From Vreelandella piezotolerans (GTDB lineage: Bacteria > Pseudomonadota > Gammaproteobacteria > Pseudomonadales > Halomonadaceae): DNA of 64,000 nucleotides. The stretch spans positions 3,596,001-3,660,000 of the forward strand of contig NZ_CP048602.1 of the NCBI RefSeq assembly GCF_012427705.1, written 5' to 3'. Position 1 is the stretch's first letter. Each line of letters opens with the position of its first letter. The translations under genes were made by a program, and so were the position numbers. Shown piece after piece: positions 17,335 through 26,558 of this stretch. The notes below the pieces were generated by a model. The model was not told the DNA's origin. It was given only the letters and a program-made list of their open reading frames with translations, and did not search any database.

Positions 17335-18708
17335 TTACTCAGTGGCAGCGGCCACCACCACCCGGTCGCGCCCACTGCGTTTCGCTTGGTACAGCGCTTG
17401 GTCGGCACGCTGCATCGAGCGCTGGTAATCGGGGTGACCATCGTGCAGCGTGACACCGATACTCACCGTGACGTTCAGCAGCGTATCGGCAGCGGCCAAC
17501 ATCGGCTCTTTGGCCACGGCGTGGCGCAGCCGCTCGGCAAACAGGCGGCTACCGTCTTGGTCCGTATCCACTAGCACGATCAAAAACTCTTCACCGCCCA
17601 TGCGGAACACGTAGTCACCGCCCCGGGTCGAGCGGTCGAGAATGCTGGCCACCTGCTGCAGCACATGGTCGCCCGCGTCATGGCCGTGGGTATCGTTGAT
17701 CGCCTTGAAGTGATCGATATCCACCATGAGAAGCGCAAAACACTTTTCCGAGTGGCGCGCGATCTCTATTTCACGGTTCAGCACCACCGAGAGGAACTTG
17801 CGATTGAGCAAACGCGTCAGGCTATCGCGGCCTGCTTCGAGCCCCGAGGCGCGATCCAGAACGTCATCCAACAGCATCAAGATCGTGCGAGCCGCATCGC
17901 GAATGCTGCTCAACGCGGTCAGGCGACGCTGGCTGTCTGAGTCGCCTAGCTGGGCGAGCCACTCCTCGTCCACGCGGCGAACATGCCGTGAAATGGTGGT
18001 AATTTCCGGCGCGCCCTCAAAGGCGTGACACGCCTTGTGGTGATACCAAAGCCCAAACTCGGAACTGGCTAATCGGGGTAAAGCCGTCGTTGCCTGCTGC
18101 GCAGCGACGGCAAACATCAGTGCGTTTTCCCAATCGAGCAGCGCCGAACGCTGCCGCTCGCGCTCATCGCCGATGCTCTGGGTCAAAGAGAACAGCTTAT
18201 AGGCTTCTTCGGTGCGGGTATTGCGATTGTTGGCCACGGAGTAGGCGTGGCTCATGATTTCCATCGCCATATCGATATGATCGGACACATACACCGCCGC
18301 CTCGCCGGAGGAGAGTTCCGCCCCCAGGGTAGCGTGAATGTGCGCATACAGCGCCTGCTTCAACTGTCGCGCGCCGTTGAGCACTAAATTCACGGGAATA
18401 TCGATACGCGCATGCACTTGGCCAACCTTTTCCTGCTGCTCGACCAGCGATTCGAAATCCGCATGCTCGACGGCAAACATAGCACTGAGCCAGCGCTGCA
18501 TGGAGGGGTGCAGCCGGTTTTTTACCTGCTCATTGGAGAGAAACAGCGACGCGTGGGGGTCTTCCAACATCACTTGATAAAAATGATCGGCAAAGATATC
18601 GCGGCGGGATTCCACCAGCGTCTCCACCGCCTGGCGAAGCGCCACCGGCGTGCGCTCCAGGAGTGCCTGCCACTCGGCAGCGAGCTGATGTTTGTCTTTA
18701 TAACGCAT
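17335..18708 (-). CDS. Globin-coupled diguanylate cyclase (DosC/YddV-like oxygen sensor)
   Basis: 457 residues. The N-terminal globin-coupled sensor domain (about 1-155) has Tyr44 in DHFYQVMLEDP, Leu66 in KNRLHPS and His99 in GQVHARIDIP; these align with the distal Tyr43, Leu65 and proximal heme His98 of E. coli YddV. A helical middle region (about 160-295) leads to a C-terminal GGDEF domain (about 297-455) with RMGGEEF and an inhibitory-site RGGD exactly five residues before GGEEF. An active, product-inhibited cyclic-di-GMP synthase controlled by heme-bound oxygen is expected. The gene is monocistronic on the minus strand, between the copper chaperone and the urt operon. Confidence 0.92.
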   Translation of the reverse strand: MRYKDKHQLAAEWQALLERTPVALRQAVETLVESRRDIFADHFYQVMLEDPHASLFLSNEQVKNRLHPSMQRWLSAMFAVEHADFESLVEQQEKVGQVHARIDIPVNLVLNGARQLKQALYAHIHATLGAELSSGEAAVYVSDHIDMAMEIMSHAYSVANNRNTRTEEAYKLFSLTQSIGDERERQRSALLDWENALMFAVAAQQATTALPRLASSEFGLWYHHKACHAFEGAPEITTISRHVRRVDEEWLAQLGDSDSQRRLTALSSIRDAARTILMLLDDVLDRASGLEAGRDSLTRLLNRKFLSVVLNREIEIARHSEKCFALLMVDIDHFKAINDTHGHDAGDHVLQQVASILDRSTRGGDYVFRMGGEEFLIVLVDTDQDGSRLFAERLRHAVAKEPMLAAADTLLNVTVSIGVTLHDGHPDYQRSMQRADQALYQAKRSGRDRVVVAAATE

Positions 18709-18792
18709 ACCCCACCCAACGATTGTTGTTGAAACTGGCCATGTTACACATAAAACGCAGCGCCAAAACCTACTCAGCGCAGGGTTTTAAGC

Positions 18793-18829
18793 AAAAAGCC
18801 CCCTCTTTTCTACATGAAACGAGAGGGCT
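18793..18829 (-). terminator. Intrinsic terminator of the urt operon
   Basis: On the minus strand a stem of about 9 bp with one mismatch (AGCCCTCTC pairing with GAGGGGGCT) is followed by five T residues (18797-18793). It begins about 55 bases after the urtE stop, in the expected place. Confidence 0.7.
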
Positions 18830-18883
18830 ATTAGAGTGTGCTCAGTAAACAGGAAAAGAAAGGTTAAAGGGGGTGTGGATAAC

Positions 18884-19591
18884 TCAAACCGTCAAATGCT
18901 GCTTGATCAGCTCGTTGGAGAGTTCGCTGATCTCGCCTTTGGCCACCGGACGGCCGCGGTCCATGATGACGAAGCGATCGGCGTATTTGCGGGCAAAGGG
19001 CAGCTTTTGCTCGACCAGCAGCACCGTCAGGCCGTCCTCTTTGATCAGTTGGCGAATCACCTGGCCGATTTGGGCGACGATATTGGGCTGAATGCCCTCG
19101 CCGGGCTCGTCCAGAATCAGCAGCTTCGGTTCGATCACCAGCGCGCGGCCAATGGCAAGCTGCTGCTGTTGCCCGCCGGATAGGTCACCGCCACGGCGGT
19201 GCTTCATCTCCTTGAGCACTGGAAATAGCTCGTAGATGCGCTCGGGAATTTTCTTCAGCCCGTCGCCTCGGGCGGCCAAGCCGGTGCGCAGGTTCTCCTC
19301 CACCGTGAGCAGCGGGAATATCTGCCGCCCCTGTGGCACGAAGCCGATGCCCAGTCGCGAGCGCGCTTCCACGGCTTTTTTGGTGAGTTCGATCTCGCTG
19401 CCGTCGCCCTGGTAGCGCAGCTGGCCACTTTTCACCGCGACTTCGCCCATGATGGCTTTCATCAGGGTGGTTTTACCCACCCCGTTGCGGCCCATCACGC
19501 AGGTGCACTGCCCGGCGGGCACGTCTAGGTCTAAGTCCCACAAGGTGTGGCTCTCGCCGTAGAACTGGTTGAGCTTTTCAATGGCTAGCAT
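18884..19591 (-). CDS. urtE: Urea ABC transporter ATP-binding protein UrtE
   Basis: 235-residue LivF-type ATPase of the high-affinity urea importer. Walker A is GRNGVGKTT (about residues 34-42), the ABC signature is LSGGQQQQLAIGRAL, and Walker B is LLILDEPGEGIQP. The N-terminal LNQFYGESHTLWDLDLDVP is typical of UrtE. Its start overlaps the urtD stop by one base (TGATG). It is the last gene of urtABCDE and pairs with UrtD as the ATPase heterodimer on the cytoplasmic face. Confidence 0.96.
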   Translation of the reverse strand: MLAIEKLNQFYGESHTLWDLDLDVPAGQCTCVMGRNGVGKTTLMKAIMGEVAVKSGQLRYQGDGSEIELTKKAVEARSRLGIGFVPQGRQIFPLLTVEENLRTGLAARGDGLKKIPERIYELFPVLKEMKHRRGGDLSGGQQQQLAIGRALVIEPKLLILDEPGEGIQPNIVAQIGQVIRQLIKEDGLTVLLVEQKLPFARKYADRFVIMDRGRPVAKGEISELSNELIKQHLTV

Positions 19592-20427
19592 CAGGCGCTC
19601 TCCTCTTCATCCGACCCTAGATACACCTCGACCACTTTAGGGTCGTTGGAGACCTGATCCATGCTGCCCTCGGCCAGCACGCTGCCCTGGTGCAGCACGG
19701 TCACCTTGCGCGCAATCGAGCGCACGAAGCCCATGTCGTGCTCTACCACCACCACCGACTGCTTGCCCGCCAAGCCGGTGAGCAGCTCGGCGGTGCGCTC
19801 CATCTCCTGCTCGGTCATGCCCGCCACCGGCTCATCCACCAACAGCAGACGCGGGCGCTGCATCAACAGCATGCCGATCTCCAGCCACTGTTTTTGGCCG
19901 TGGGAGAGGATCCCGGCGGGCTGAAAGCGCAGCTCGGTCAGGCCGATGGTTTCCAGCACGTCGTCGATGCGGTCTTTGATCTCCCCAGTCATGCGGGCGG
20001 TCAGCGTGGGGAAGATGCGCTTGTCAGCGGCCATCGCCAGCTCCAGGTTCTCGAACACGCTGAGCGCTTCGAACACCGTGGGCTTCTGGAACTTACGGCC
20101 AATGCCGAGGCTAGCAATGTCTGGCTCGTTCATTTGCAGCAGGTTGTGGCGGCTGCCGAACCACACGCTGCCCTCGGTAGGCCGCGTCTTGCCGGTGATG
20201 ATATCCATCATGGTGGTTTTACCGGCCCCGTTGGGGCCGATGATGCAGCGCAGCTCGCCGTCGTCGATGGTCAAGTTCAAGTTGTTGATCGCCTTGAAGC
20301 CATCGAAGCTGACGGTGACGTCTTCCATATACAGAATCGGGCCGTGGCGCACGTCGACCGGCGAGGACTGGGTCGCCATGAAATCGAACACCCTATCCCG
20401 CGCTTTTAGCGATTGTAATAGGCTCAT
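19591..20427 (-). CDS. urtD: Urea ABC transporter ATP-binding protein UrtD
   Basis: 278-residue LivG-type ATPase. Walker A GPNGAGKTTMMD, the UrtD-typical signature LSHGQKQWLEIGMLL, Walker B LLLVDEPVAGMT and the switch His in VVVEHDMGFV are visible. An N-terminal extension of about 25 residues precedes the domain, as in other UrtD proteins. It overlaps the urtC stop by ATGA and the urtE start by one base, so translation of the ATPases and permease is likely coupled. Confidence 0.96.
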   Translation of the reverse strand: MSLLQSLKARDRVFDFMATQSSPVDVRHGPILYMEDVTVSFDGFKAINNLNLTIDDGELRCIIGPNGAGKTTMMDIITGKTRPTEGSVWFGSRHNLLQMNEPDIASLGIGRKFQKPTVFEALSVFENLELAMAADKRIFPTLTARMTGEIKDRIDDVLETIGLTELRFQPAGILSHGQKQWLEIGMLLMQRPRLLLVDEPVAGMTEQEMERTAELLTGLAGKQSVVVVEHDMGFVRSIARKVTVLHQGSVLAEGSMDQVSNDPKVVEVYLGSDEEESA

Positions 20428-21572
20428 GCGGTGGCCTCCTTGGGTGGGTGATCCTCCTCTTTACGGCGCTTTAGGTGGCCTAACAGCCCCGCTACACCTT
20501 TCGGCAGCAGCACCGTGACCAGCACGAACAGCGCACCCAGGGCGAACAGCCAGGCGTCGGGCATGATGCCGGTGAAAATGGTTTTGGCGTAGTTGACCAA
20601 AATCGCGCCGATCACCGCGCCGTACAGCGTGGCCCGGCCACCCAACGCCACCCACAGCACGATTTCGATGGAGAACAGCGGCGAGAACTCGCTGGGGTTG
20701 ATGATACCCACCTGCGGTACATAAAGCGCCCCGGCAAGGCCTGCCAGCATGGCCGAGACCACGAACACGAAGAGCTGGAAGCGCTCGACGCGATAGCCTA
20801 TGAAACGCGTGCGCGCCTCGGCATCCCGCGTGGCCACACAGACCCGGCCCAGCTTGCTGGTGACGATGGCGCGGCAGAGGATATAGCCCAGCGCCAGCGC
20901 CACGCCGGTGGCAATGAATAGCCCCAAGCGGGTGGCGTCGCTACGCAGGTTGAAGCCCAGCAGCTCGCGGAAATCGGTCAGGCCGTTATTGCCGCCAAAG
21001 CCCATCTCGTTGCGGAAGAAGGCCAGCATCAGGGCAAAGGTGAGCGCCTGGGTGATGATCGAGAGATACACCCCCGTGACCCGCGATCGGAAGGCCAAAA
21101 AGCCGAACACCAGCGCCAGCATCCCCGGTGCCAGTAGCACCATGGCAAAGGCGAACCAGGCCATGTCGAAGCCGTGCCAGTACCAGGGCAGGCTGTCCCA
21201 GTTGAGGAACACCATGAAGTCCGGCAGGACCGGATGGCCGTAGGTGCCTCGGTCACCGATTTGGCGCATCAGATACATGCCCATGGCGTAGCCGCCAATG
21301 GCGAAAAACGCCCCGTGGCCCAGGCTCAAGATGCCCAAATAGCCCCACACCAAATCCACCGCCACCGCGAGCAGCGCGTAGCTCAGGTACTTACCGAACA
21401 GGTTGACGGTGTAAGCGTTCACATGCAGCGGATGCCCCTGGGGCACCGCCAAATGCAGCACGGTGACCAGCACCAGGGCGCTCAACAGGACGCCGAGGAA
21501 AAGTTGCGTGGCCCGCTCACCGAACGGGCGTGTCAGCCAGAATTGACTAGACGTCGATTGCATCGTCATCAC
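20424..21572 (-). CDS. urtC: Urea ABC transporter permease UrtC
   Basis: 382-residue LivM-type permease with about ten TM segments. KYLSYALLAVAVDLVWGYLGILSLGHGAFFAIGGYAMGMY and the ATRDAEARTRFIGY cytoplasmic loop are family features (seen at about residues 50-90 and 225-245). It has an extended periplasmic loop near residues 95-130, as usual for UrtC. It starts directly after the urtB stop and overlaps urtD by ATGA. With UrtB it forms the urea channel. Confidence 0.95.
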   Translation of the reverse strand: MMTMQSTSSQFWLTRPFGERATQLFLGVLLSALVLVTVLHLAVPQGHPLHVNAYTVNLFGKYLSYALLAVAVDLVWGYLGILSLGHGAFFAIGGYAMGMYLMRQIGDRGTYGHPVLPDFMVFLNWDSLPWYWHGFDMAWFAFAMVLLAPGMLALVFGFLAFRSRVTGVYLSIITQALTFALMLAFFRNEMGFGGNNGLTDFRELLGFNLRSDATRLGLFIATGVALALGYILCRAIVTSKLGRVCVATRDAEARTRFIGYRVERFQLFVFVVSAMLAGLAGALYVPQVGIINPSEFSPLFSIEIVLWVALGGRATLYGAVIGAILVNYAKTIFTGIMPDAWLFALGALFVLVTVLLPKGVAGLLGHLKRRKEEDHPPKEATA

Positions 21573-23183
21573 TTAGCCCTCCGCAGCCCGGCCCTTCTGC
21601 GGGAAGAGTCCACGCGGGCGTTTTTGAATGAATAGAATGATGAACACCAGCACGATGATCTTGGCCAACACGGCACCGGCCCAGGGCTCCAGCACCTGAT
21701 TGATCACGCCCAGCGAGAGCCCCGCCACCAGCGTGCCCCACAGGTTACCCACGCCGCCGAATACCACCACCATGAACGAATCGATGATGTAGTTCTGGCC
21801 GAGGTTGGGTCCCACGTTGGTGAGCTGGGAGAGCGCCACGCCCGCCAACCCCGCCACGCCCGAGCCCAGCGCAAACGTCATGATGTCCACGCGAGTGGCA
21901 CGAATGCCCATGGAGCGTGCCATGGCGCGGTTCTGGGTGACGGCACGCACTTCGAGTCCTAGTCGGGTGCGGCGCATGATCAGCATCAGCGCGGCAAACA
22001 CCACCAGCGCAAAGCCCAGCACGTACATACGGTTGAGGGTCAGCGAGAGCGCGTCGTTGATCACCAGCGAGCCGCTCATCCACTCCGGCGTCACCACGGT
22101 GCGGTTGAGCGGTGAAATGACCGTGCGCACCAGCTGCTGAAGAATCAAGCTGATACCGAAGGTGGCCAGCAAGGTTTCCAGCGGGCGGCCTTTGAGGAAC
22201 TGAATCACACCCCGCTCGATGGCAATGCCTACCAGGGCGGCCACCATAAAGCCCGCCGGAATCGATAGAATCAGCGCCAGCCCCGGCTGGCCCGGCAGCA
22301 GCTGCTGCATCATCCAAGTGGTGTAAGCGCCCAGCATCATCAGCTCGCCGTGGGCCATGTTGATCACGCCCATAACGCCAAAGGTAATCGCCAGGCCAAT
22401 GGCTGCCAGCACCAGCACCGAGCCCAGGCTCAAGCCGAAGTAGAGCGTCTCCAGGCCGCGGTTGATCTTGAGTTGCTGCTCAATGCCAGCCAGCGCCGCT
22501 GTTGCTGCATCGGCAACAACAGCGTCGTCGCTGTTCGCCGCACGGCCCAGCGCCACGCGAGCTCGCGGGTGTAGGCTGCCGGTGAGGGCTTCTACGCCTG
22601 CCATCTCACCCTGTTCCGCGCGGTATATCGCCACCGCTTGCGCCAAGCGTGTGCGCACGTACTCATCTTCTGCGTCGGCAATCACCGGTGCCAACGTCTC
22701 GGCAAGCTCGCCGTCCACTTCACCCAGCAGACGGTCGGCGGAGGTGCGGCGGCGCTCGACGTTGGGGGAGTAGAGATCCACCACGGCAATGGCGCTACGC
22801 AGCTGGTTACGCAGCGCATTGTTGATGCCGATGCGGTCCAAGTCGCGGCGAGACATGTCGCCCAGCGGCTCGTTGGTCAGCGCATCGGCCACCGGCCAGT
22901 CGCGGCCGCGATTATCCAGCACCAGCACGAAGCGGCCATCGTCGGTGCGCTGCAGGCGGCCATCCAGCAGCGCCTGCAGCCAGTCGCGGGCGCGCTCGTC
23001 GTCGCTTTGCAAAATGGCGGTAATGGCGTCGCCTTTATCGCGGTAGGAGTCCACATCCAGCGCTGTCAACAGCGCGAGGGCTGCTTGGTCATCGGGGGTC
23101 GAGGAGCTGCTTTGTGCCTGCGCCGTCAAGGCGGTGCCGAGTAGCATCAGACACAGTAGCCCCAAGGAAAGGAAACGCCTCAT
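21573..23183 (-). CDS. urtB: Urea ABC transporter permease UrtB
   Basis: 536-residue UrtB. Besides the LivH-type permease half (about residues 245-536, with ITFGVMGVINMAHGELMMLGAYT and the GLEVRAVTQNRAMA loop) it carries the long N-terminal region characteristic of UrtB: a signal-like segment (1-23, ending LTAQAQ) followed by a helical, probably periplasmic domain of about 210 residues. The length is typical of UrtB and much greater than plain LivH (about 300). The gap before it contains a stem-loop (23226-23259) after urtA. Confidence 0.95.
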   Translation of the reverse strand: MRRFLSLGLLCLMLLGTALTAQAQSSSSTPDDQAALALLTALDVDSYRDKGDAITAILQSDDERARDWLQALLDGRLQRTDDGRFVLVLDNRGRDWPVADALTNEPLGDMSRRDLDRIGINNALRNQLRSAIAVVDLYSPNVERRRTSADRLLGEVDGELAETLAPVIADAEDEYVRTRLAQAVAIYRAEQGEMAGVEALTGSLHPRARVALGRAANSDDAVVADAATAALAGIEQQLKINRGLETLYFGLSLGSVLVLAAIGLAITFGVMGVINMAHGELMMLGAYTTWMMQQLLPGQPGLALILSIPAGFMVAALVGIAIERGVIQFLKGRPLETLLATFGISLILQQLVRTVISPLNRTVVTPEWMSGSLVINDALSLTLNRMYVLGFALVVFAALMLIMRRTRLGLEVRAVTQNRAMARSMGIRATRVDIMTFALGSGVAGLAGVALSQLTNVGPNLGQNYIIDSFMVVVFGGVGNLWGTLVAGLSLGVINQVLEPWAGAVLAKIIVLVFIILFIQKRPRGLFPQKGRAAEG

Positions 23184-23225
23184 GGGGTTCTTCCTTTGGT
23201 GATCGAAGAGGGGAGATAGCGTGCT

Positions 23226-23259
23226 CCCCTACTGCACCGATAAACAGGCACAGTAGGGG
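23226..23259 (-). other. Stem-loop between urtA and urtB
   Basis: CCCCTACTG (23226-23234) pairs perfectly with CAGTAGGGG (23251-23259) around a 16-base loop. There is no T run, so it is probably not a full terminator. Its position right after the binding-protein gene suggests protection of the urtA mRNA end or partial attenuation, giving more UrtA than permease. Confidence 0.6.
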
Positions 23260-23279
23260 CAAGGATTGCCCGGCGAGCG

Positions 23280-24632
23280 TTATTCGGCGAGCGCTGCTTC
23301 GGCTTCTTCTGCGGCGGTGCTACCCCCGCACGAGCCGTTCACAACGTTGAAGTTGCCGCACTCCATGGGCTTGCGCCAATCGGCGATCAGGTCGCGGGAG
23401 CCCGGTAGGTAGTCCGACCACGCATCACCGGCCACGGTAGAGGGCGTTTGCCAAACGATATCGAACTGCCCGTTATCCTGAACTTCACCAATCAGCACTG
23501 GTTTGGTGATGTGGTGGTTGGGCATCATCGCCGCATAGCCGCCGGAGAGGTTCGGCACGGTCACGCCGATAATCGCGTCTTTCACCGCGTCCACGTCGGT
23601 GGTACCCGCTTTACGCACCGCTTCGGCCCACATGTTGAAACCGATGTAGTGCGCTTCCATGGGGTCGTTGGTCACCGACATCTCGTCACCGGTATGCTCG
23701 ATCCAGGCATCGATGAAGTCGTAGTTGGCGTCGGTATCCACGCTCATGAAGTAGTTCCAGGCGGCCAGGTGGCCCACCAACGGCGCGGTATCGATACCGG
23801 ACAGTTCCTGCTCGCCCACCGAGAAGGCGATGACCGGAATGTCGGCGGCGTCGATACCCTGGTTAGCCAGCTCGCGGTAGAACGGCACGTTGGCGTCGCC
23901 GTTAATGGTAGAGATCACGGCGGTGGGCTTACCCTCTTCGCCAAAGCGGCGGATTTCGGAGACGATGTTCTGCCAATCCGAGTGGCCGAAGGGCGTGTAG
24001 TTGACCATGATGTCCTCTTCCGCCACACCGTGCTCATCTTTCAGGAAGGCTTCTAAGATGCGGTTGGTGGTGCGCGGGTAGACATAGTCGGTACCGATCA
24101 GCGCGAAGCGCTCGATGCCCACTTCGTTGATCAAATACTCCACGGCAGGAATGGCCTGCTGATTAGGGGCAGCCCCGGTGTAGAAGACGTTTTCCGACGA
24201 CTCTTCGCCCTCGTACTGCACCGGGTAGAACAGCAGGCCGTTGAGCTCTTCGACCACAGGCAGCACCGCTTTACGGGAGACGGAGGTCCAGTTGCCGAAG
24301 ATCACATCCACCTCTTCCTGGGCCAGCAGCTCACGGGCGCGTTCGGCAAACAGCGGCCAATTGGACGCAGGGTCGACCACCACGGCCTCTATCTGACGGC
24401 CCAACAGGCCACCGGCCTCGTTCTGCTGCTCGATGAGCATTTCCACGGTGTCTTTCAGGGTGGATTCACTGATGGCCATGGTGCCAGAGAGCGAGTGCAG
24501 AATACCGACTTTGATGGGGTCGTCATCTTGGGCGACCGCTTGGGCGCTCGCGCTTATAACGGCGGCGGTGATCAAGGCAGTAGCGAAACGGCTAAGGGTA
24601 CGAGGGTGTGTCTTGCGCTGCAGTGTGGTCAC
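23280..24632 (-). CDS. urtA: Urea ABC transporter substrate-binding protein UrtA
   Basis: 450-residue periplasmic type I binding protein for urea. A signal peptide (about 1-34, ending AQAVAQ) is followed by the UrtA blocks KVGILHSLSGTMAISE, EAVVVDPASNWPLFAERA, VDVIFGNWTSVSRKAVLPV and LLFYPVQYEGEESSENVFY, all diagnostic for urea rather than amino-acid binding. It heads the urtABCDE operon, the normal gene order. Upstream are a sigma-54-type promoter and two NtrC-like boxes, so expression under nitrogen limitation is expected, in step with the urease operon. Confidence 0.97.
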   Translation of the reverse strand: MTTLQRKTHPRTLSRFATALITAAVISASAQAVAQDDDPIKVGILHSLSGTMAISESTLKDTVEMLIEQQNEAGGLLGRQIEAVVVDPASNWPLFAERARELLAQEEVDVIFGNWTSVSRKAVLPVVEELNGLLFYPVQYEGEESSENVFYTGAAPNQQAIPAVEYLINEVGIERFALIGTDYVYPRTTNRILEAFLKDEHGVAEEDIMVNYTPFGHSDWQNIVSEIRRFGEEGKPTAVISTINGDANVPFYRELANQGIDAADIPVIAFSVGEQELSGIDTAPLVGHLAAWNYFMSVDTDANYDFIDAWIEHTGDEMSVTNDPMEAHYIGFNMWAEAVRKAGTTDVDAVKDAIIGVTVPNLSGGYAAMMPNHHITKPVLIGEVQDNGQFDIVWQTPSTVAGDAWSDYLPGSRDLIADWRKPMECGNFNVVNGSCGGSTAAEEAEAALAE

Positions 24633-24779
24633 TTGAACCTCCTTGCGCCCCTTATGGTTGGGGCTCGTGTTTGGGGTACCGCGGCCAAGCGTTGTCGTTA
24701 TCGAGGCGACGGAGCACTTGGTGCGTCCACTCGTGGGTAGCGAGTTGCTGCTCGTTCTTCACACGTCGCTCTACACACT

Positions 24780-24795
24780 GCAAGGGGTGCGCCAA
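24780..24795 (-). promoter_or_regulatory. Sigma-54 promoter of urtABCDE
   Basis: The minus strand reads TTGGCGCACCCCTTGC, with exact GG-N10-GC spacing and a good match to TGGCAC-N5-TTGC. It lies about 150 bases upstream of urtA. It is nearly identical to the element in front of the urease operon (TTGGCGCACTCTTTGC). It sits in the 378-base gap 24633-25010, which otherwise holds the NtrC-like boxes and the tctA terminator and no gene. Confidence 0.75.
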
Positions 24796-24870
24796 TGTGG
24801 AACAAAGACCATGATTAAAAACACAATCAACCACTTAGCCGTATACAAAAAACATGCTCCAGGCCACTTA

Positions 24871-24930
24871 GCACCAAAATAGCGCAATACAGTAGCGCGC
24901 ATGCACGGTTGTCATGCACCAACAAGATGC
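24871..24930. promoter_or_regulatory. Two NtrC-like enhancer boxes upstream of urtA
   Basis: GCACCAAAATAGCGC (24871-24885) and TGCACCAACAAGATGC (24915-24930). The second resembles the strong NtrC site at E. coli glnA (TGCACCAACATGGTGC), with two differences. Their centres lie about 110 and 155 bases upstream of the start expected from the sigma-54 element, which is where NtrC enhancers normally sit. Confidence 0.6.
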
Positions 24931-24957
24931 TTTGCACCACAGGCGGTGATATAGCAT

Positions 24958-24990
24958 AAAAAAAGCGTCCTCGCAGACGCGAGGACGCTT
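24958..24990 (-). terminator. Intrinsic terminator of the tct operon
   Basis: A perfect 10-bp stem, AGCGTCCTCG (24965-24974) with CGAGGACGCT (24981-24990), has a 6-base loop and is followed on the minus strand by a run of eight T residues (24965-24958). It starts about 20 bases after the tctA stop. Confidence 0.9.
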
Positions 24991-25010
24991 TAGGGTTCCG
25001 CCATAGCGGG

Positions 25011-26510
25011 TCAGTTAGCAGCGGTGGCCGCTTTGTTGCGCCGCTTTTTGAGCAGCGGCAGCCCCAGCGACAGCACCGCAATCACCAGTAGCGCCAGCGA
25101 GATGGGCTTGTCGATGAAGGTGGTCCAGTCACCGCCGGAGATCTGCAGCGCCCGGCGCATGGACTCTTCCATGATGTTGCCGAGGATCAGCGCCAGAATC
25201 AGCGGCGCGGTGGGGAAGCCAAACAGACGCATACCCAAGCCCAACAGGCCAAAGCCCAGTAGCAGCAGCAGATCGAACACGCTGAAGCTCATGCCGTAAA
25301 CGCCGATCATGCAGAAGATCAGGATCATCGACAGCAGCAGCGGGCGCGGCAGGTCGAGGATTTTGGCGATCAGCGGAATCAGCGGCAGGTTGAGTACCAG
25401 CAGGAAGATGTTGCCGATGTACATACTGGCAATCACGCCCCAGAACACGTCTGGGCGCTGCTCCAGCATCATCGGGCCAGGCGTGACGCCCATCACCAGC
25501 AGCGCGCCCAACAGCACCGCCGTCGTGCCGGACCCCGGCACCCCCAGCGTCAGCAGCGGTACGAACGAGCCGGTACACGCGGCGTTGTTGGCCGCTTCCG
25601 GCGCGGCCACGCCTTTGATGTTGCCTTGACCAAAGGTGTCGCCATCTTTCGCCAGGCGCTTCTCCATGCTATAGCCCAGGAAGGAGCCAATGGTGGCGCC
25701 CGCCCCCGGCAATACGCCGGTAAAGAAGCCCAGTACGGAGCTGCGGCTGATGGGGCCAGCGATCTTCTTCACTTCGCCACGGCTCAGCTTCAGCGAGCCG
25801 ATCACGTTGCGTGGCACTTCTTTACCACCGCCGCCGCGTAGCAGCATGTAGAACACTTCCGCCAGGGCGAAGATACCCAGCGCCACGACCAGGAAGTCGA
25901 TCCCGTCGAGCAGCTGGATCGAGTCGAAGGTAAAGCGCTCGGTGCCGGTTTGCGTGTCGATCCCGACGATCGAAATCATCACGCCGACGACCGCCGCAAT
26001 CAGGCCTTTGACCAGCGACTTGTCCGACAGTGATACGACCGCCGTCAAGCCCAGCACCATCAGGGCGAAGTACTCAGCCGGGCCAAAGCTCACCGCCACT
26101 TTGGAAAGCAGCGGGGCCACCAGCATCAAAAAGATCACCGACACCGTGCCGCCGATGAAGGAGGCGTAAGCGGCAATGGCCAGCGCCTTACCCGCCATGC
26201 CCTGCTTGGCCATCGGGTAGCCATCGAAGGAGGTAGCCACCGTGCCCGCCACGCCCGGGGCGTTGAGTAGGATGGAGGAGGTCGAGCCGCCGAAGATGGC
26301 GCCGTAGTAGACCCCGGCCATCAGAATCAACCCGGAGGAGGGCTCCATGGCAAAGGTAATCGGAATCATCAGGGCCAGCGCGCTGATCGGCCCTAGGCCG
26401 GGCAGCATGCCGATGATGGTACCGGCAAACACACCGGCAAATACGTAGGCGATATTGATGGGCTCTAGCGCGATGCCAAAGCCGTACATCAGATTGTTCA
26501 AGGCATCCAT
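25011..26510 (-). CDS. tctA: Tripartite tricarboxylate transporter large membrane subunit TctA
   Basis: 499-residue TctA with about 12 TM segments. Two copies of the family motif are visible: GMLPGLGPISALALMIP near residue 33 and GVLPGAGATIGSFLGYS near 265. Further blocks such as APEAANNAACTGSFVPLLTLGVPGSGTTAVLLGALL are also characteristic. With TctB and TctC it forms a secondary, ion-driven carrier for citrate-like or other carboxylates. It is last in tctCBA, 48 bases after tctB, and is followed by a strong terminator. Confidence 0.95.
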   Translation of the reverse strand: MDALNNLMYGFGIALEPINIAYVFAGVFAGTIIGMLPGLGPISALALMIPITFAMEPSSGLILMAGVYYGAIFGGSTSSILLNAPGVAGTVATSFDGYPMAKQGMAGKALAIAAYASFIGGTVSVIFLMLVAPLLSKVAVSFGPAEYFALMVLGLTAVVSLSDKSLVKGLIAAVVGVMISIVGIDTQTGTERFTFDSIQLLDGIDFLVVALGIFALAEVFYMLLRGGGGKEVPRNVIGSLKLSRGEVKKIAGPISRSSVLGFFTGVLPGAGATIGSFLGYSMEKRLAKDGDTFGQGNIKGVAAPEAANNAACTGSFVPLLTLGVPGSGTTAVLLGALLVMGVTPGPMMLEQRPDVFWGVIASMYIGNIFLLVLNLPLIPLIAKILDLPRPLLLSMILIFCMIGVYGMSFSVFDLLLLLGFGLLGLGMRLFGFPTAPLILALILGNIMEESMRRALQISGGDWTTFIDKPISLALLVIAVLSLGLPLLKKRRNKAATAAN

Positions 26511-26558
26511 GGGAGTGTCTCTCGTTAAAGCCTGCTAAGCGTGCGCTTGCACACCTGC

